DNA of 17,243 nt, from positions 102,182-119,424 of the forward strand of contig DIWV01000002.1 in the NCBI GenBank assembly GCA_002435865.1, written 5' to 3'. The position numbers and the translations under genes are program-made. The stretch comes from Cloacimonetes bacterium UBA6097. Lineage in GTDB: Bacteria > Cloacimonadota > Cloacimonadia > Cloacimonadales > Cloacimonadaceae. Every line of letters begins with the position of its first letter. Within the stretch, counting starts at the first letter, position 1. Below, piece by piece: positions 6,509 to 12,710 of the stretch. The notes under the pieces are model-generated. The model had not been told where the DNA came from. It saw nothing but the letters and a program-made list of their open reading frames with translations, and ran no database searches.

Positions 6509-7924
6509 CTACTTCAGTTCAGCTGCAACAACTATTGGCTGTACAGTTGTCTCTGAATTACCGGTTACCCTGTCAATAATCTCAAGATGGCAATAATAAA
6601 CACCTATGGGTAAAAGATTTCTGTTTTTATCTCTTCCATCCCACAATAGATATTCAATTCCATCTGAAGCATTGATTATCTTATTTATTGGAGTAGCAAC
6701 AAGCCTTCCCTGAACATCATAGATGCGGACAATAGCCTTTGAACTGGCTACGCCACTCTGAATCAGGCAACCATATTCTATCGTAATCTTCTGATTCTGC
6801 CATGGATTAAAGATGTTCTTTTTATTATAGTTATCATTCCATACGCTTAGCCAGGCAATTTTCTTGCTAATAGGAATTCCGATTTTTCCATCATTGAGAA
6901 TAGGAGCATTTATCGTATCATTAAATTTGCATGAAGTTAAATCAAGAATGGATTCACCATAAGATAAGGTCTTAAACAATAACTTTACTAAAACAGCATT
7001 ATTGCTTGCAGATGATATGCTGGCAGTATCCACATAAGTAACATAAACGGAATCTTCTTTAATAGATAACTCAACCTCTGGCCTGATATTGGATATACTA
7101 GAGGTGATATCTACATCAACAAAAGTCAATATTCTCTTGTTAAATCCAACTTTGAAAGAATACTTGTTGATGTTCCAACTGGATTCAAGTTTGGAAACCA
7201 AAACATTGACTGCTTTGATTTCTCCTTTTTTTGCCTCAACATCATCAATTTTAACAGATATATTATTAATATCCGCCAAAGGAATCATATCGTTGTCATT
7301 TCTTGGATGAGTGCGGTATTGTCCTGATGAATAATTAACTATACCATTAATCTCTGACCATACCTGATTAACAACTATTCCTGTCCATGTATGGGGTTGA
7401 GGATAAAAACCATCACTTATCTGGCAACTGCTTGTATTATCTGTTACGGTAAAATTGCTGCCAATCGGAGCAACTGAAACACGCACATTTACCAATTTAA
7501 TCAATACACTTTCATACGCTTCACCAGTATTATAAAGCAAATTTCCGGGTGTAACTGTAACTGCTGCAGGTAAAGCGTTGCCGCTATTTAATACCGTATA
7601 ATTCGTAATACTGCCAATTTCTGTACATCCACTAACCTCATTAACAGTTCCTGTGATAGAAAGACTATCTCCCAGCAGTGGAGAATTAGCAGCATCGTTA
7701 ATAACTATACTTTTCCAGGCTCCCGATCCTTCAGATATCATATATTTGCCAGCGAGAAAGCCTGTACCAATTACTACTCCCTTTACAGTCACAACCTGAT
7801 TAATTAATAAAGAAGGATAGCTTCCTGTCCCTGCTACTGTAGTGTATTGTATATCATAAATAGTTGTGCAAAACGCAGATATACTAATAATCAAAATGAA
7901 TGCTAATGAAATGATTATTCGCAT
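6509..7924 (-). CDS. Exported OB-fold / cohesin-like / FlgD-domain protein
   Basis: A 471-residue secreted protein, ATG at 7924 with AGGAG upstream. Signal peptide at 1-19 (MRIIISLAFILIISISAFC). Residues about 22-215 resemble repeated OB-fold modules of extracellular nucleases and surface proteins (TIYDIQYTT, VTVKGVVIGTG, ITGTVNEVSG, EINGIVNYSSGQYRTHPRND), without a nuclease catalytic domain. Residues about 222-350 look cohesin-like (VKIDDVEAKKGEIKAVNVLV, YSFKVGFNKRILTFVDVD), a fold that mediates protein-protein docking. The last ~100 residues are a FlgD-like Ig module (IVRIYDVQGRLV, LLWDGRDKNRNLLPIGVYY) of the kind found on T9SS-type cargo. It lies between lspA and the PorV-like gene, 9 bp from lspA. 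It is probably a surface scaffold or adhesion protein; domain calls are by pattern. Confidence 0.75.
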   Translation of the reverse strand: MRIIISLAFILIISISAFCTTIYDIQYTTVAGTGSYPSLLINQVVTVKGVVIGTGFLAGKYMISEGSGAWKSIVINDAANSPLLGDSLSITGTVNEVSGCTEIGSITNYTVLNSGNALPAAVTVTPGNLLYNTGEAYESVLIKLVNVRVSVAPIGSNFTVTDNTSSCQISDGFYPQPHTWTGIVVNQVWSEINGIVNYSSGQYRTHPRNDNDMIPLADINNISVKIDDVEAKKGEIKAVNVLVSKLESSWNINKYSFKVGFNKRILTFVDVDITSSISNIRPEVELSIKEDSVYVTYVDTASISSASNNAVLVKLLFKTLSYGESILDLTSCKFNDTINAPILNDGKIGIPISKKIAWLSVWNDNYNKKNIFNPWQNQKITIEYGCLIQSGVASSKAIVRIYDVQGRLVATPINKIINASDGIEYLLWDGRDKNRNLLPIGVYYCHLEIIDRVTGNSETTVQPIVVAAELK

Positions 7925-7933
7925 TATAATCTC

Positions 7934-8497
7934 CTAATTCTGTTCTTCAGAATTTATTTTATCATCTATTGAGCTTTTATTTTTTATTGTGTCCCGATTA
8001 ATTATCATGTCTAATATGAGTAAACACATTGCTATGACTATCGAGCTGTCTGCTACATTAAATACCGGCCAGCGTTGCATTATTATGTCAGGAAAATCCA
8101 TGTCAACAAAATCAGTAACATAACCAAACAAAATCCTGTCGATCAGGTTTCCAATAGCTCCGCCTAATATTAGGCTTAAACTTATCAACTGCAACTTTGT
8201 AGTAGATCTGTAAATCAAATAAACAACGAAAATAATCGCTATGATTGTCATTCCAATAAAAAAAAACCGATTGAATGCCTGGCTGCCCAAACTAATACTA
8301 AAGGCAGCACCTGTGTTCCGGACATGAGTTAGTAGAATAAAATCTCCAAGAACAACTTTGCTTTGATACAAAGGTAATGCAGTTTTGATTATTATCTTAA
8401 CAAACTGGTCCAGTAAAATAACAACAGCAGCTAACCAAAGATACTTAAACTGCTTGGCAGCAACTGTCTGTTTTTCCTGCATCCAAAATAATTCCAT
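7934..8497 (-). CDS. lspA: Lipoprotein signal peptidase (signal peptidase II)
   Basis: LspA is an inner-membrane aspartyl protease that removes the signal peptide of prolipoproteins after lipidation. The 187-residue product has four hydrophobic helices (about 18-38, 76-96, 104-116, 150-165), the NTGAAFS segment (61-67), GNLIDR (116-121), and the two catalytic aspartates in YVTDFVD (Asp129) and FNVADSSI (Asp150). The ATG at 8497 overlaps the stop of the DksA-type gene as TAATG, so translation is probably coupled; an alternative ATG at 8482 cannot be excluded because neither has a strong ribosome binding site. A polar tail of about 20 residues follows the last helix. The pairing of a DksA/TraR-type gene with lspA recurs in many bacteria. 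Confidence 0.95.
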   Translation of the reverse strand: MELFWMQEKQTVAAKQFKYLWLAAVVILLDQFVKIIIKTALPLYQSKVVLGDFILLTHVRNTGAAFSISLGSQAFNRFFFIGMTIIAIIFVVYLIYRSTTKLQLISLSLILGGAIGNLIDRILFGYVTDFVDMDFPDIIMQRWPVFNVADSSIVIAMCLLILDMIINRDTIKNKSSIDDKINSEEQN

Positions 8498-8895
8498 TAT
8501 TTTCTTCGTCTTTTTTTATCTTCTTCTTTTGATTTACAATCCATGCAATACCTTGCATAAGGAATTATCTCAAGTCTCGAATCTGTAATTTGCTCACCGC
8601 ATATTTCGCAGATGCCATAAACTCCGTCCGATATTCTTCTCAAAGCATCATTCAATAATCTTATTTTCTCACGTTCCTGCTCCATAAGCATCACCGTTTG
8701 TTCCATAAGATTTGTATCACTTCCCTGGTCAGCCTGGTGAAATGCGTAAGAAGACAAATCTCCCGAACTTTCTTTGGCTCCGATACTCTGATCCTGATTA
8801 GCTTTATCAATATAACTTCTGCTTTCATCAAGTTCTTTTTTTATCAACTTTTCAAAGTGTTTAAGCTTTGTCGCTGACAAAGGTTTTCCTACCAT
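8497..8895 (-). CDS. DksA/TraR-type C4 zinc-finger protein
   Basis: A 132-residue member of the DksA/TraR family, which bind the RNA polymerase secondary channel and modulate initiation with (p)ppGpp. The ATG at 8895 has CAGGAG seven bases upstream. The N-terminal half is helical and charged, as for the coiled coil (LKHFEKLIKKELDESR, then MEQEREKIRLLNDALRRI), with an acidic tip HQADQGSD at 53-60. The C-terminal zinc finger has Cys96, Cys99, Cys117 and Cys120 in GICEICGEQI and YCMDCK. The tip and overall size resemble the short YteA/YocK-like relatives rather than E. coli DksA, so functional identity with DksA is not assured and I give no symbol. It is the first gene of a five-gene minus-strand run. 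Confidence 0.88.
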   Translation of the reverse strand: MVGKPLSATKLKHFEKLIKKELDESRSYIDKANQDQSIGAKESSGDLSSYAFHQADQGSDTNLMEQTVMLMEQEREKIRLLNDALRRISDGVYGICEICGEQITDSRLEIIPYARYCMDCKSKEEDKKRRRK

Positions 8896-9011
8896 TATAA
8901 ACTCCTGTATTCATCAAGCAATCTGTTTCATTTTAGAATGATATACTTGATTTCATTAACTACTAATCTGTCAATGTAAAAAAAGCTTCAATTATTATAT
9001 TAAATTCTTAT

Positions 9012-9818
9012 CTACATCTTAGCAAACAAGTCTGTTATTATTAATTTTAGATTCGAAGATGCCTTGTTTGCGTTTGTTCTGATTTCATCCTGTGAATGTG
9101 CCAAGTCGTGAAACAGATTGCTATAGTTTGTAACAATAGAAATGCCTAAAACTTCCATCCCGCAATGTCTGGCTACAATTACTTCAGGAACTGTTGACAT
9201 TCCAACCAGATCTGCACCTAAATCAGCAAACATAGAACACTCAGCTTTTGTTTCCAGGCTTGGTCCGGTAACTGCTAAATATGTGCCCCATTTAAGTTCA
9301 ATTTTATTTTGCTGGGCAATACTACTTAACACATCTTGAATTCGGGTAGAGTATTGAAGATTCATAGAGGGAAATCTCTCTCCCAATGCATTGTCGTTGA
9401 TACCAATAAGCGGGTTTGTGCCCATAAAATTAATGTGGTCTTTTAAAACGACAATATCTCCCGGTGCAAAATCTTGCCTTAAACTGCCAGATGCATTTGT
9501 TACTATCAAAACCTTTGCTTTAAGTATTGCTAAAACTCTAACTGGAAAAACAACCTGCTCCATAGAGTATCCTTCATAAAAGTGAAAACGACCCTGAAAA
9601 CATACAACAGGTTTTCCTGAAAGATAACCAAAGATGAAATTACCTAAATGTGAAGGGGAAGTACTTTTTACAAATCCGGGGATTTCTTCATACGGAATGG
9701 TTATTTTTCTTTCCAGTATCTCTGCCAACAAGTTTAATCCGGTTCCCAGGATGATACCGGCTACAGGAGATTCAGGTATTCTATCTGTTAACCAATCTGC
9801 TGTTTGTCTGTAATCCAT
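9012..9818 (-). CDS. punA: Purine nucleoside phosphorylase (trimeric, 6-oxopurine type)
   Basis: Cleaves inosine and guanosine (and deoxy forms) with phosphate to give the base and (deoxy)ribose 1-phosphate, in purine salvage. The 268-residue product has the trimeric PNP motifs: phosphate-binding GTG (25-27) and GRFHFYEGY (76-84), TNASGSL (107-113), SLETKAE (187-193) and VGMSTVPEVIVARHCGMEV (205-223). Asn231 in SIVTN sits where the family uses Asn to select 6-oxopurines; methylthioadenosine phosphorylases differ there, so PNP is preferred. The ATG at 9818 overlaps the divIVA stop as TAATG, indicating coupling. It is the last gene of the tk-yggT-divIVA-punA run, grouping it with thymidine kinase. 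Confidence 0.93.
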   Translation of the reverse strand: MDYRQTADWLTDRIPESPVAGIILGTGLNLLAEILERKITIPYEEIPGFVKSTSPSHLGNFIFGYLSGKPVVCFQGRFHFYEGYSMEQVVFPVRVLAILKAKVLIVTNASGSLRQDFAPGDIVVLKDHINFMGTNPLIGINDNALGERFPSMNLQYSTRIQDVLSSIAQQNKIELKWGTYLAVTGPSLETKAECSMFADLGADLVGMSTVPEVIVARHCGMEVLGISIVTNYSNLFHDLAHSQDEIRTNANKASSNLKLIITDLFAKM

Positions 9819-10399
9819 TATTTAACGTTCCCTTTATCGGTTTGTTTTTCATTTTTGGGAATAATCACTTCTTTAATATGATTGAATTCTTTATCAAGTA
9901 ACTGCTCAGAATCTTTAGCTAATAACGGATCTTTACCGATTCTTTCCAAAAAGGTCTGCAGTTCTACTTTAAACTGTAACAGGAATTGTCTTTTCTGTTC
10001 TTTTATATGCATATATTCATGCTCAAGAACACCCAAATATTGTTTGGCTTCCTGGATTGCACGCTTAGCTTTAATCTCTGCTTCCTGGATAATATTCTCG
10101 CCTTCTTTTTTGGCATTTGCAATAATGTCGGCTTTGGTCTTTTCTGCAAACACCAGTGTCCTGCTGATAAGTTCTTCACGTCGCTTAAGGTCATCAACTG
10201 CCTGTGATGCATGAACTGCTTCCTGTTTTACTTCCTGATGCAAATTGTGCTGACGCTGAATTTCCCGCTCATGTGATTTATTAAAGTCTTCTATTTCTTT
10301 GGCAATCTGTTCCAGATATGCTTTTACTTCACTTTTTTTGTAACCGCTGATTGCAGTTGAAAATTCCTGATGCCTGATATCAATCGGATTCAAAGGCAT
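9818..10399 (-). CDS. divIVA: DivIVA-domain protein
   Basis: A 193-residue DivIVA/GpsB-type protein; family members recognise membrane curvature and recruit septum or pole proteins. The N-terminal membrane-binding and dimerisation part is recognisable (PLNPIDIRHQEFSTAISGY, then KKSEVKAYLEQIAKEIEDF). It is followed by a long coiled coil (residues about 30-165) rich in Glu, Lys and Gln, then a polar lysine-rich tail. The ATG at 10399 has AGGAGGAATA in front. It sits 8 bp after yggT, as divIVA-like and yggT genes do in cell-division regions of Firmicutes and other phyla, but here the rest of that cluster (sepF, ylmE) is absent and the genes lie between tk and punA. Confidence 0.87.
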   Translation of the reverse strand: MPLNPIDIRHQEFSTAISGYKKSEVKAYLEQIAKEIEDFNKSHEREIQRQHNLHQEVKQEAVHASQAVDDLKRREELISRTLVFAEKTKADIIANAKKEGENIIQEAEIKAKRAIQEAKQYLGVLEHEYMHIKEQKRQFLLQFKVELQTFLERIGKDPLLAKDSEQLLDKEFNHIKEVIIPKNEKQTDKGNVK

Positions 10400-10407
10400 T
10401 ATTCCTC

Positions 10408-10674
10408 CTAAAATGATAAAAGGGTGCTCAGGAAACCAAGGAGAACCCTCTTTATAACTAAATCTATAAGTAGAATGGCTATCAAAGGTGAAATATCAAT
10501 CCCCTGCAGGGGAACAAACCTTCTGATAGGGCTAAGAACCGGTTCTGTCAACTTGAATAAAAATATATATAGCTTGTTATAAGGATTTGGAGAAAACCAA
10601 GATAACAATGCTCTTATTAATATCATCAAAGAATATACATTTAAAATGCTTTCTGCCAGTCTTACTATTAACAT
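10408..10674 (-). CDS. YggT family integral membrane protein
   Basis: An 88-residue YggT (CCB3) family protein with two hydrophobic helices (about 4-26 and 64-84) separated by the hallmark segment LLSWFSPNPYN followed by LTEPVLSPIRRFVP. The function of the family is poorly defined; members are linked to osmotic tolerance, cell shape or division and often adjoin divIVA or proC. I place the start at the ATG at 10674 with AAGGTG eight bases upstream; a TTG two codons earlier lies too close to that site. The gene follows tk by 17 bp and precedes divIVA by 8 bp, so it is co-transcribed with both. Confidence 0.88.
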   Translation of the reverse strand: MLIVRLAESILNVYSLMILIRALLSWFSPNPYNKLYIFLFKLTEPVLSPIRRFVPLQGIDISPLIAILLIDLVIKRVLLGFLSTLLSF

Positions 10675-10691
10675 ATCCAAAACACCTTATC

Positions 10692-11252
10692 TCAATCCAG
10701 AATCTCGTGACAATTCCTGCAACGGGCTTCGTATGATTCAGTTGAACCCACTAATATCTGCTCTCCGCTATGAACGGTTCTTTGTGTACGGTTAGCAGGA
10801 TTTCCGCATTTCAGGCAAATTGCCAGATTCTTTGTAACGTATTCAGCAATGGAAAGCAACTGAGGAATACATCCAAAAGGATTGCCTTTATAATCCTGGT
10901 CAAGCCCGGCTACAATTACTCTGATACCTCTGTCAGCCAGATCATTGCAAATACCGATAAGCGAATCATCAAAAAATTGAGCTTCATCAATTGCAACCAC
11001 CTGCACGCCATCGGACAGATGTTCATATATTTCACTGGCATTGTTAATTGGAATTGAGGGAGCTTGCATCAAGGAATGGGAAACAATGTTCTTCTCGTGA
11101 TAACGGTCATCAATAATTGGTTTAAAAACCATAATCTTTTGTTTAGCATATTCAGCTCTGTGGATTCTTCTGATAAGTTCTTCTGTCTTTCCACTAAACA
11201 TACTGCCGCATATAACCTCAATCCAGCCCGTATTTTGTACATTAATATTCAC
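10692..11252 (-). CDS. tdk: Thymidine kinase (type II)
   Basis: Phosphorylates thymidine to dTMP with ATP in pyrimidine salvage. The 186-residue protein has the type II pattern: P-loop GSMFSGKT (16-23), DEAQFF (89-94) with the probable catalytic Glu90, GLDQDYKGNPFG, the thymidine-binding lasso VHSGEQILVGSTESYEARC (160-178), and two zinc-binding pairs at Cys146/Cys149 and Cys178/Cys181. The start is GTG at 11252, five bases after AAGGAG. An out-of-frame ATG overlaps it and is followed at once by TGA, a minimal start-stop at the initiation site. A sigma70-like promoter lies just upstream. First gene of the tk-yggT-divIVA-punA operon. Confidence 0.95.
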   Translation of the reverse strand: MNINVQNTGWIEVICGSMFSGKTEELIRRIHRAEYAKQKIMVFKPIIDDRYHEKNIVSHSLMQAPSIPINNASEIYEHLSDGVQVVAIDEAQFFDDSLIGICNDLADRGIRVIVAGLDQDYKGNPFGCIPQLLSIAEYVTKNLAICLKCGNPANRTQRTVHSGEQILVGSTESYEARCRNCHEILD

Positions 11253-11293
11253 ATTGTCTCCTTTAATATTTATACAATATTCTAAAGCAACAG

Positions 11294-11322
11294 AGTATTT
11301 TCAAAACAATGAATAATGTCAA
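11294..11322 (-). promoter_or_regulatory. Candidate sigma70 promoter for tk operon
   Basis: On the minus strand an exact TTGACA (11317-11322) is followed after 17 nt by AATACT (11294-11299, 4 of 6 consensus bases). The -35 overlaps the TGA stop of the upstream methyltransferase gene. The predicted transcript start is about 35 nt before the GTG of tk. No terminator separates the two genes, so read-through is also possible. Confidence 0.5.
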
Positions 11323-12089
11323 TAAGAAAACCTTCCGGTAATCTCATACAGAGCAATTCCTGCTGCAACTGCTGCATTTAACGACTCCATCTTGGTTGAA
11401 ATAGGTATCGATGCAGTGTCAGTCAAAAGTGCAGAAATTTCTTTGCTGATGCCATTCCCCTCTGAACCTATAACAACTATCAATGGCTTATCGCGGTTTA
11501 ATTTTAAATTATTTAAAGTTGTTGCTCCGGAAACCGTTAAGCCTATTACCTCAGCTTTCTGGTTTGCCAGCCATTCATCATCTTCTGTTATTGAAGGAAT
11601 CCAAAAAACACTTCCCAGAGAAGCCCTGATAACTTTTGGAGAAAATACTTCACAGCAGTCAGGAGATAAAACGACACCTTCAATTTTAAAAGCTGCAGCA
11701 GTCCTGAAAATAGTTCCCAAGTTCCCTGGATCCTGGATTCCATCCAGATATAGAATAAACTTATATTGCAGTAGTTTAAAATCAGGTATATTAAAAACAG
11801 CTACAACTGATTGGGGTGTTTCTGTTTCTGCCAGTTGCATGATTTCATGGTGTTTAGCTAAATAGACAGGACATTTCGTTCCTTTAAAAACGGAACCTGA
11901 TAGTTCTGGTTTACCGGTAATGATTTCTAAAGGAAATATTCCATTATCAAGCATCTGCTCCAGCAGGTTAAGACCCTCTACCAGAGTTTTTTGGTCATTT
12001 CTCCTGTTTTTTTTTTGCTTTAATTTCTTAATCTCTTGAAAGTGATTTTTGCTTAGCTCAATGATCTTATAAGTGTTGATTTCAGGCAT
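11319..12089 (-). CDS. TrmH/SpoU-family RNA 2'-O-methyltransferase
   Basis: A SPOUT methyltransferase that transfers a methyl from S-adenosylmethionine to a ribose 2'-OH in tRNA or rRNA. The 256-residue product has an N-terminal substrate-binding region (about 30-97) and the three knot motifs: QDPGNLGTIFRTAA (119-132), VIGSEGNGIS (206-215) and PISTKMESLNAAVAAGIALYE (229-249). The length and separate N-terminal domain fit RlmB/TsnR-like rRNA enzymes, but the target nucleotide cannot be read from sequence, so I give no symbol. The ATG at 12089 is chosen; it overlaps the stop of the upstream gene by 8 bp. An in-frame TTG at 12104 is possible but less well placed. Confidence 0.9.
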   Translation of the reverse strand: MPEINTYKIIELSKNHFQEIKKLKQKKNRRNDQKTLVEGLNLLEQMLDNGIFPLEIITGKPELSGSVFKGTKCPVYLAKHHEIMQLAETETPQSVVAVFNIPDFKLLQYKFILYLDGIQDPGNLGTIFRTAAAFKIEGVVLSPDCCEVFSPKVIRASLGSVFWIPSITEDDEWLANQKAEVIGLTVSGATTLNNLKLNRDKPLIVVIGSEGNGISKEISALLTDTASIPISTKMESLNAAVAAGIALYEITGRFSY

Positions 12090-12372
12090 CGGCAGTAATC
12101 TCAATCCGTAGTTGCAGCATATCGTGAAGATGCTTTGGGTGAATACCGGGTTGTACTGCTATTAACATCATTTCCGGCATTTCTCCTTCAAATATTATGC
12201 TGTTATGACTGTATACGCATGACTTTTTATTGATAAACCTTTCATCAGGATACAAGATTATATTTCCTGTATTGTCTTTCTTTAGCGTAAATGACGATGT
12301 GTAAAAAATATCATCATAGTCATTCTGCTGAAGCAGGTTGTAATAAAATGCGTTATCTTTTATCTCTTTCAT
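12082..12372 (-). CDS. Hypothetical protein, small, next to DnaA-box cluster
   Basis: I do not recognise this protein. From the ATG at 12372 it has 96 residues (MKEIKDNAFYYNLLQQNDYD...); the frame is open upstream to a TTG at 12438, but no ribosome binding site precedes that codon and the ATG also lacks a strong one, so the start is uncertain. It is soluble, has no signal peptide or Cys pair, and looks mixed alpha/beta (YTSSFTLKKDNTGNIILYPDE, IIFEGEMPEMMLIAVQ). It ends with an 8-bp overlap with the methyltransferase gene, so the two are probably co-translated. Its 5' side opens directly on the DnaA-box region. Confidence 0.6.
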   Translation of the reverse strand: MKEIKDNAFYYNLLQQNDYDDIFYTSSFTLKKDNTGNIILYPDERFINKKSCVYSHNSIIFEGEMPEMMLIAVQPGIHPKHLHDMLQLRIEITADA

Positions 12373-12438
12373 AATTATCAAGTTAATCTCTTTTGTTTCG
12401 TGTAACAAATTTAAATTCAGGTCAAACCTGTCAAGCAA

Positions 12439-12710
12439 TGATAAATACAGTTTCTGACCTAATATTCAGTTCCTGTGTAGCTGTTTGATATTCTTACAGT
12501 TGAGGGGTTATCCACAAAGACAGTGGATAACTATGTGGATAGTATCTTATTATTATTTAAGGTGTTTACACATATTGCCAAGCATTCGCCAAAAATTATA
12601 CACACGTTATACACAATTATTTTAAATACCTAAAATCCATAGTTTTATAAAAAAGAAGGGGAAATCTTCCCCTTCTAAATCAGTATATAGTATTCTTAAC
12701 AGATGGTCTG
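12439..12710. other. Candidate replication origin / DnaA-binding region
   Basis: This 272-bp gene-free stretch holds a cluster of DnaA-box sequences. Exact TTATNCACA matches are TTATCCACA (12508-12516), TTATACACA (12596-12604) and TTATACACA (12607-12615), all on the plus strand. On the minus strand, 12522-12530 reads TTATCCACT and 12534-12542 reads CTATCCACA, each 8 of 9. A weaker match lies at 12564-12572. The boxes are 11-14 bp apart within two groups. AT-rich tracts follow at 12543-12560 (17 of 18 A/T) and 12615-12655 (35 of 41 A/T), suitable for unwinding. By eye I found no other exact box in the window. The pattern is typical of oriC, but usual neighbours (dnaA, dnaN, gyrB, rpmH) are absent and gene orientation does not switch here, so a DnaA-regulated or titration site is an alternative. 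Confidence 0.6.
12649..12676 (-). terminator. Strong rho-independent terminator of buk
   Basis: Arms AGAAGGGGAA (12654-12663) and TTCCCCTTCT (12667-12676) form a perfect 10-bp stem with a 3-nt loop. On the minus strand the stem is followed by six T residues (12649-12654 as A on the plus strand, the last overlapping the stem). It lies 35-60 bp past the buk stop at 12711. Confidence 0.9.

Noticed and set aside
8938..8974. Possible promoter of the dksA-lspA run (TTGACA at 8969-8974, TATCAT at 8938-8943, minus strand)
   Set aside because: Both hexamers are good but are 25 nt apart, too far for a sigma70 promoter; the true promoter is undetermined. The rest of the 8896-9011 gap shows nothing else clear.
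9882..10214. 110-codon plus-strand open frame, Ser/Cys rich, opposite divIVA
   Set aside because: It mirrors the Glu/Lys/Ala-rich coiled coil on the other strand; no start signals.
11392..11865. 157-codon open frame on the plus strand opposite the RNA methyltransferase gene
   Set aside because: It is antisense to conserved SPOUT motifs and is better explained by codon bias of the real gene.
12407..12434. TTGACA on the minus strand (12429-12434) as a promoter for the small unknown gene
   Set aside because: No acceptable -10 at 16-18 nt (only AAATTT or AATTTG); kept as an unproven possibility.
12448..12475. Two 9-bp direct repeats (CAGTTTCTG and CAGTTCCTG) 19 bp apart at the edge of the DnaA-box region
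   Set aside because: One mismatch and only two copies, so not distinguishable from chance; no iteron array.
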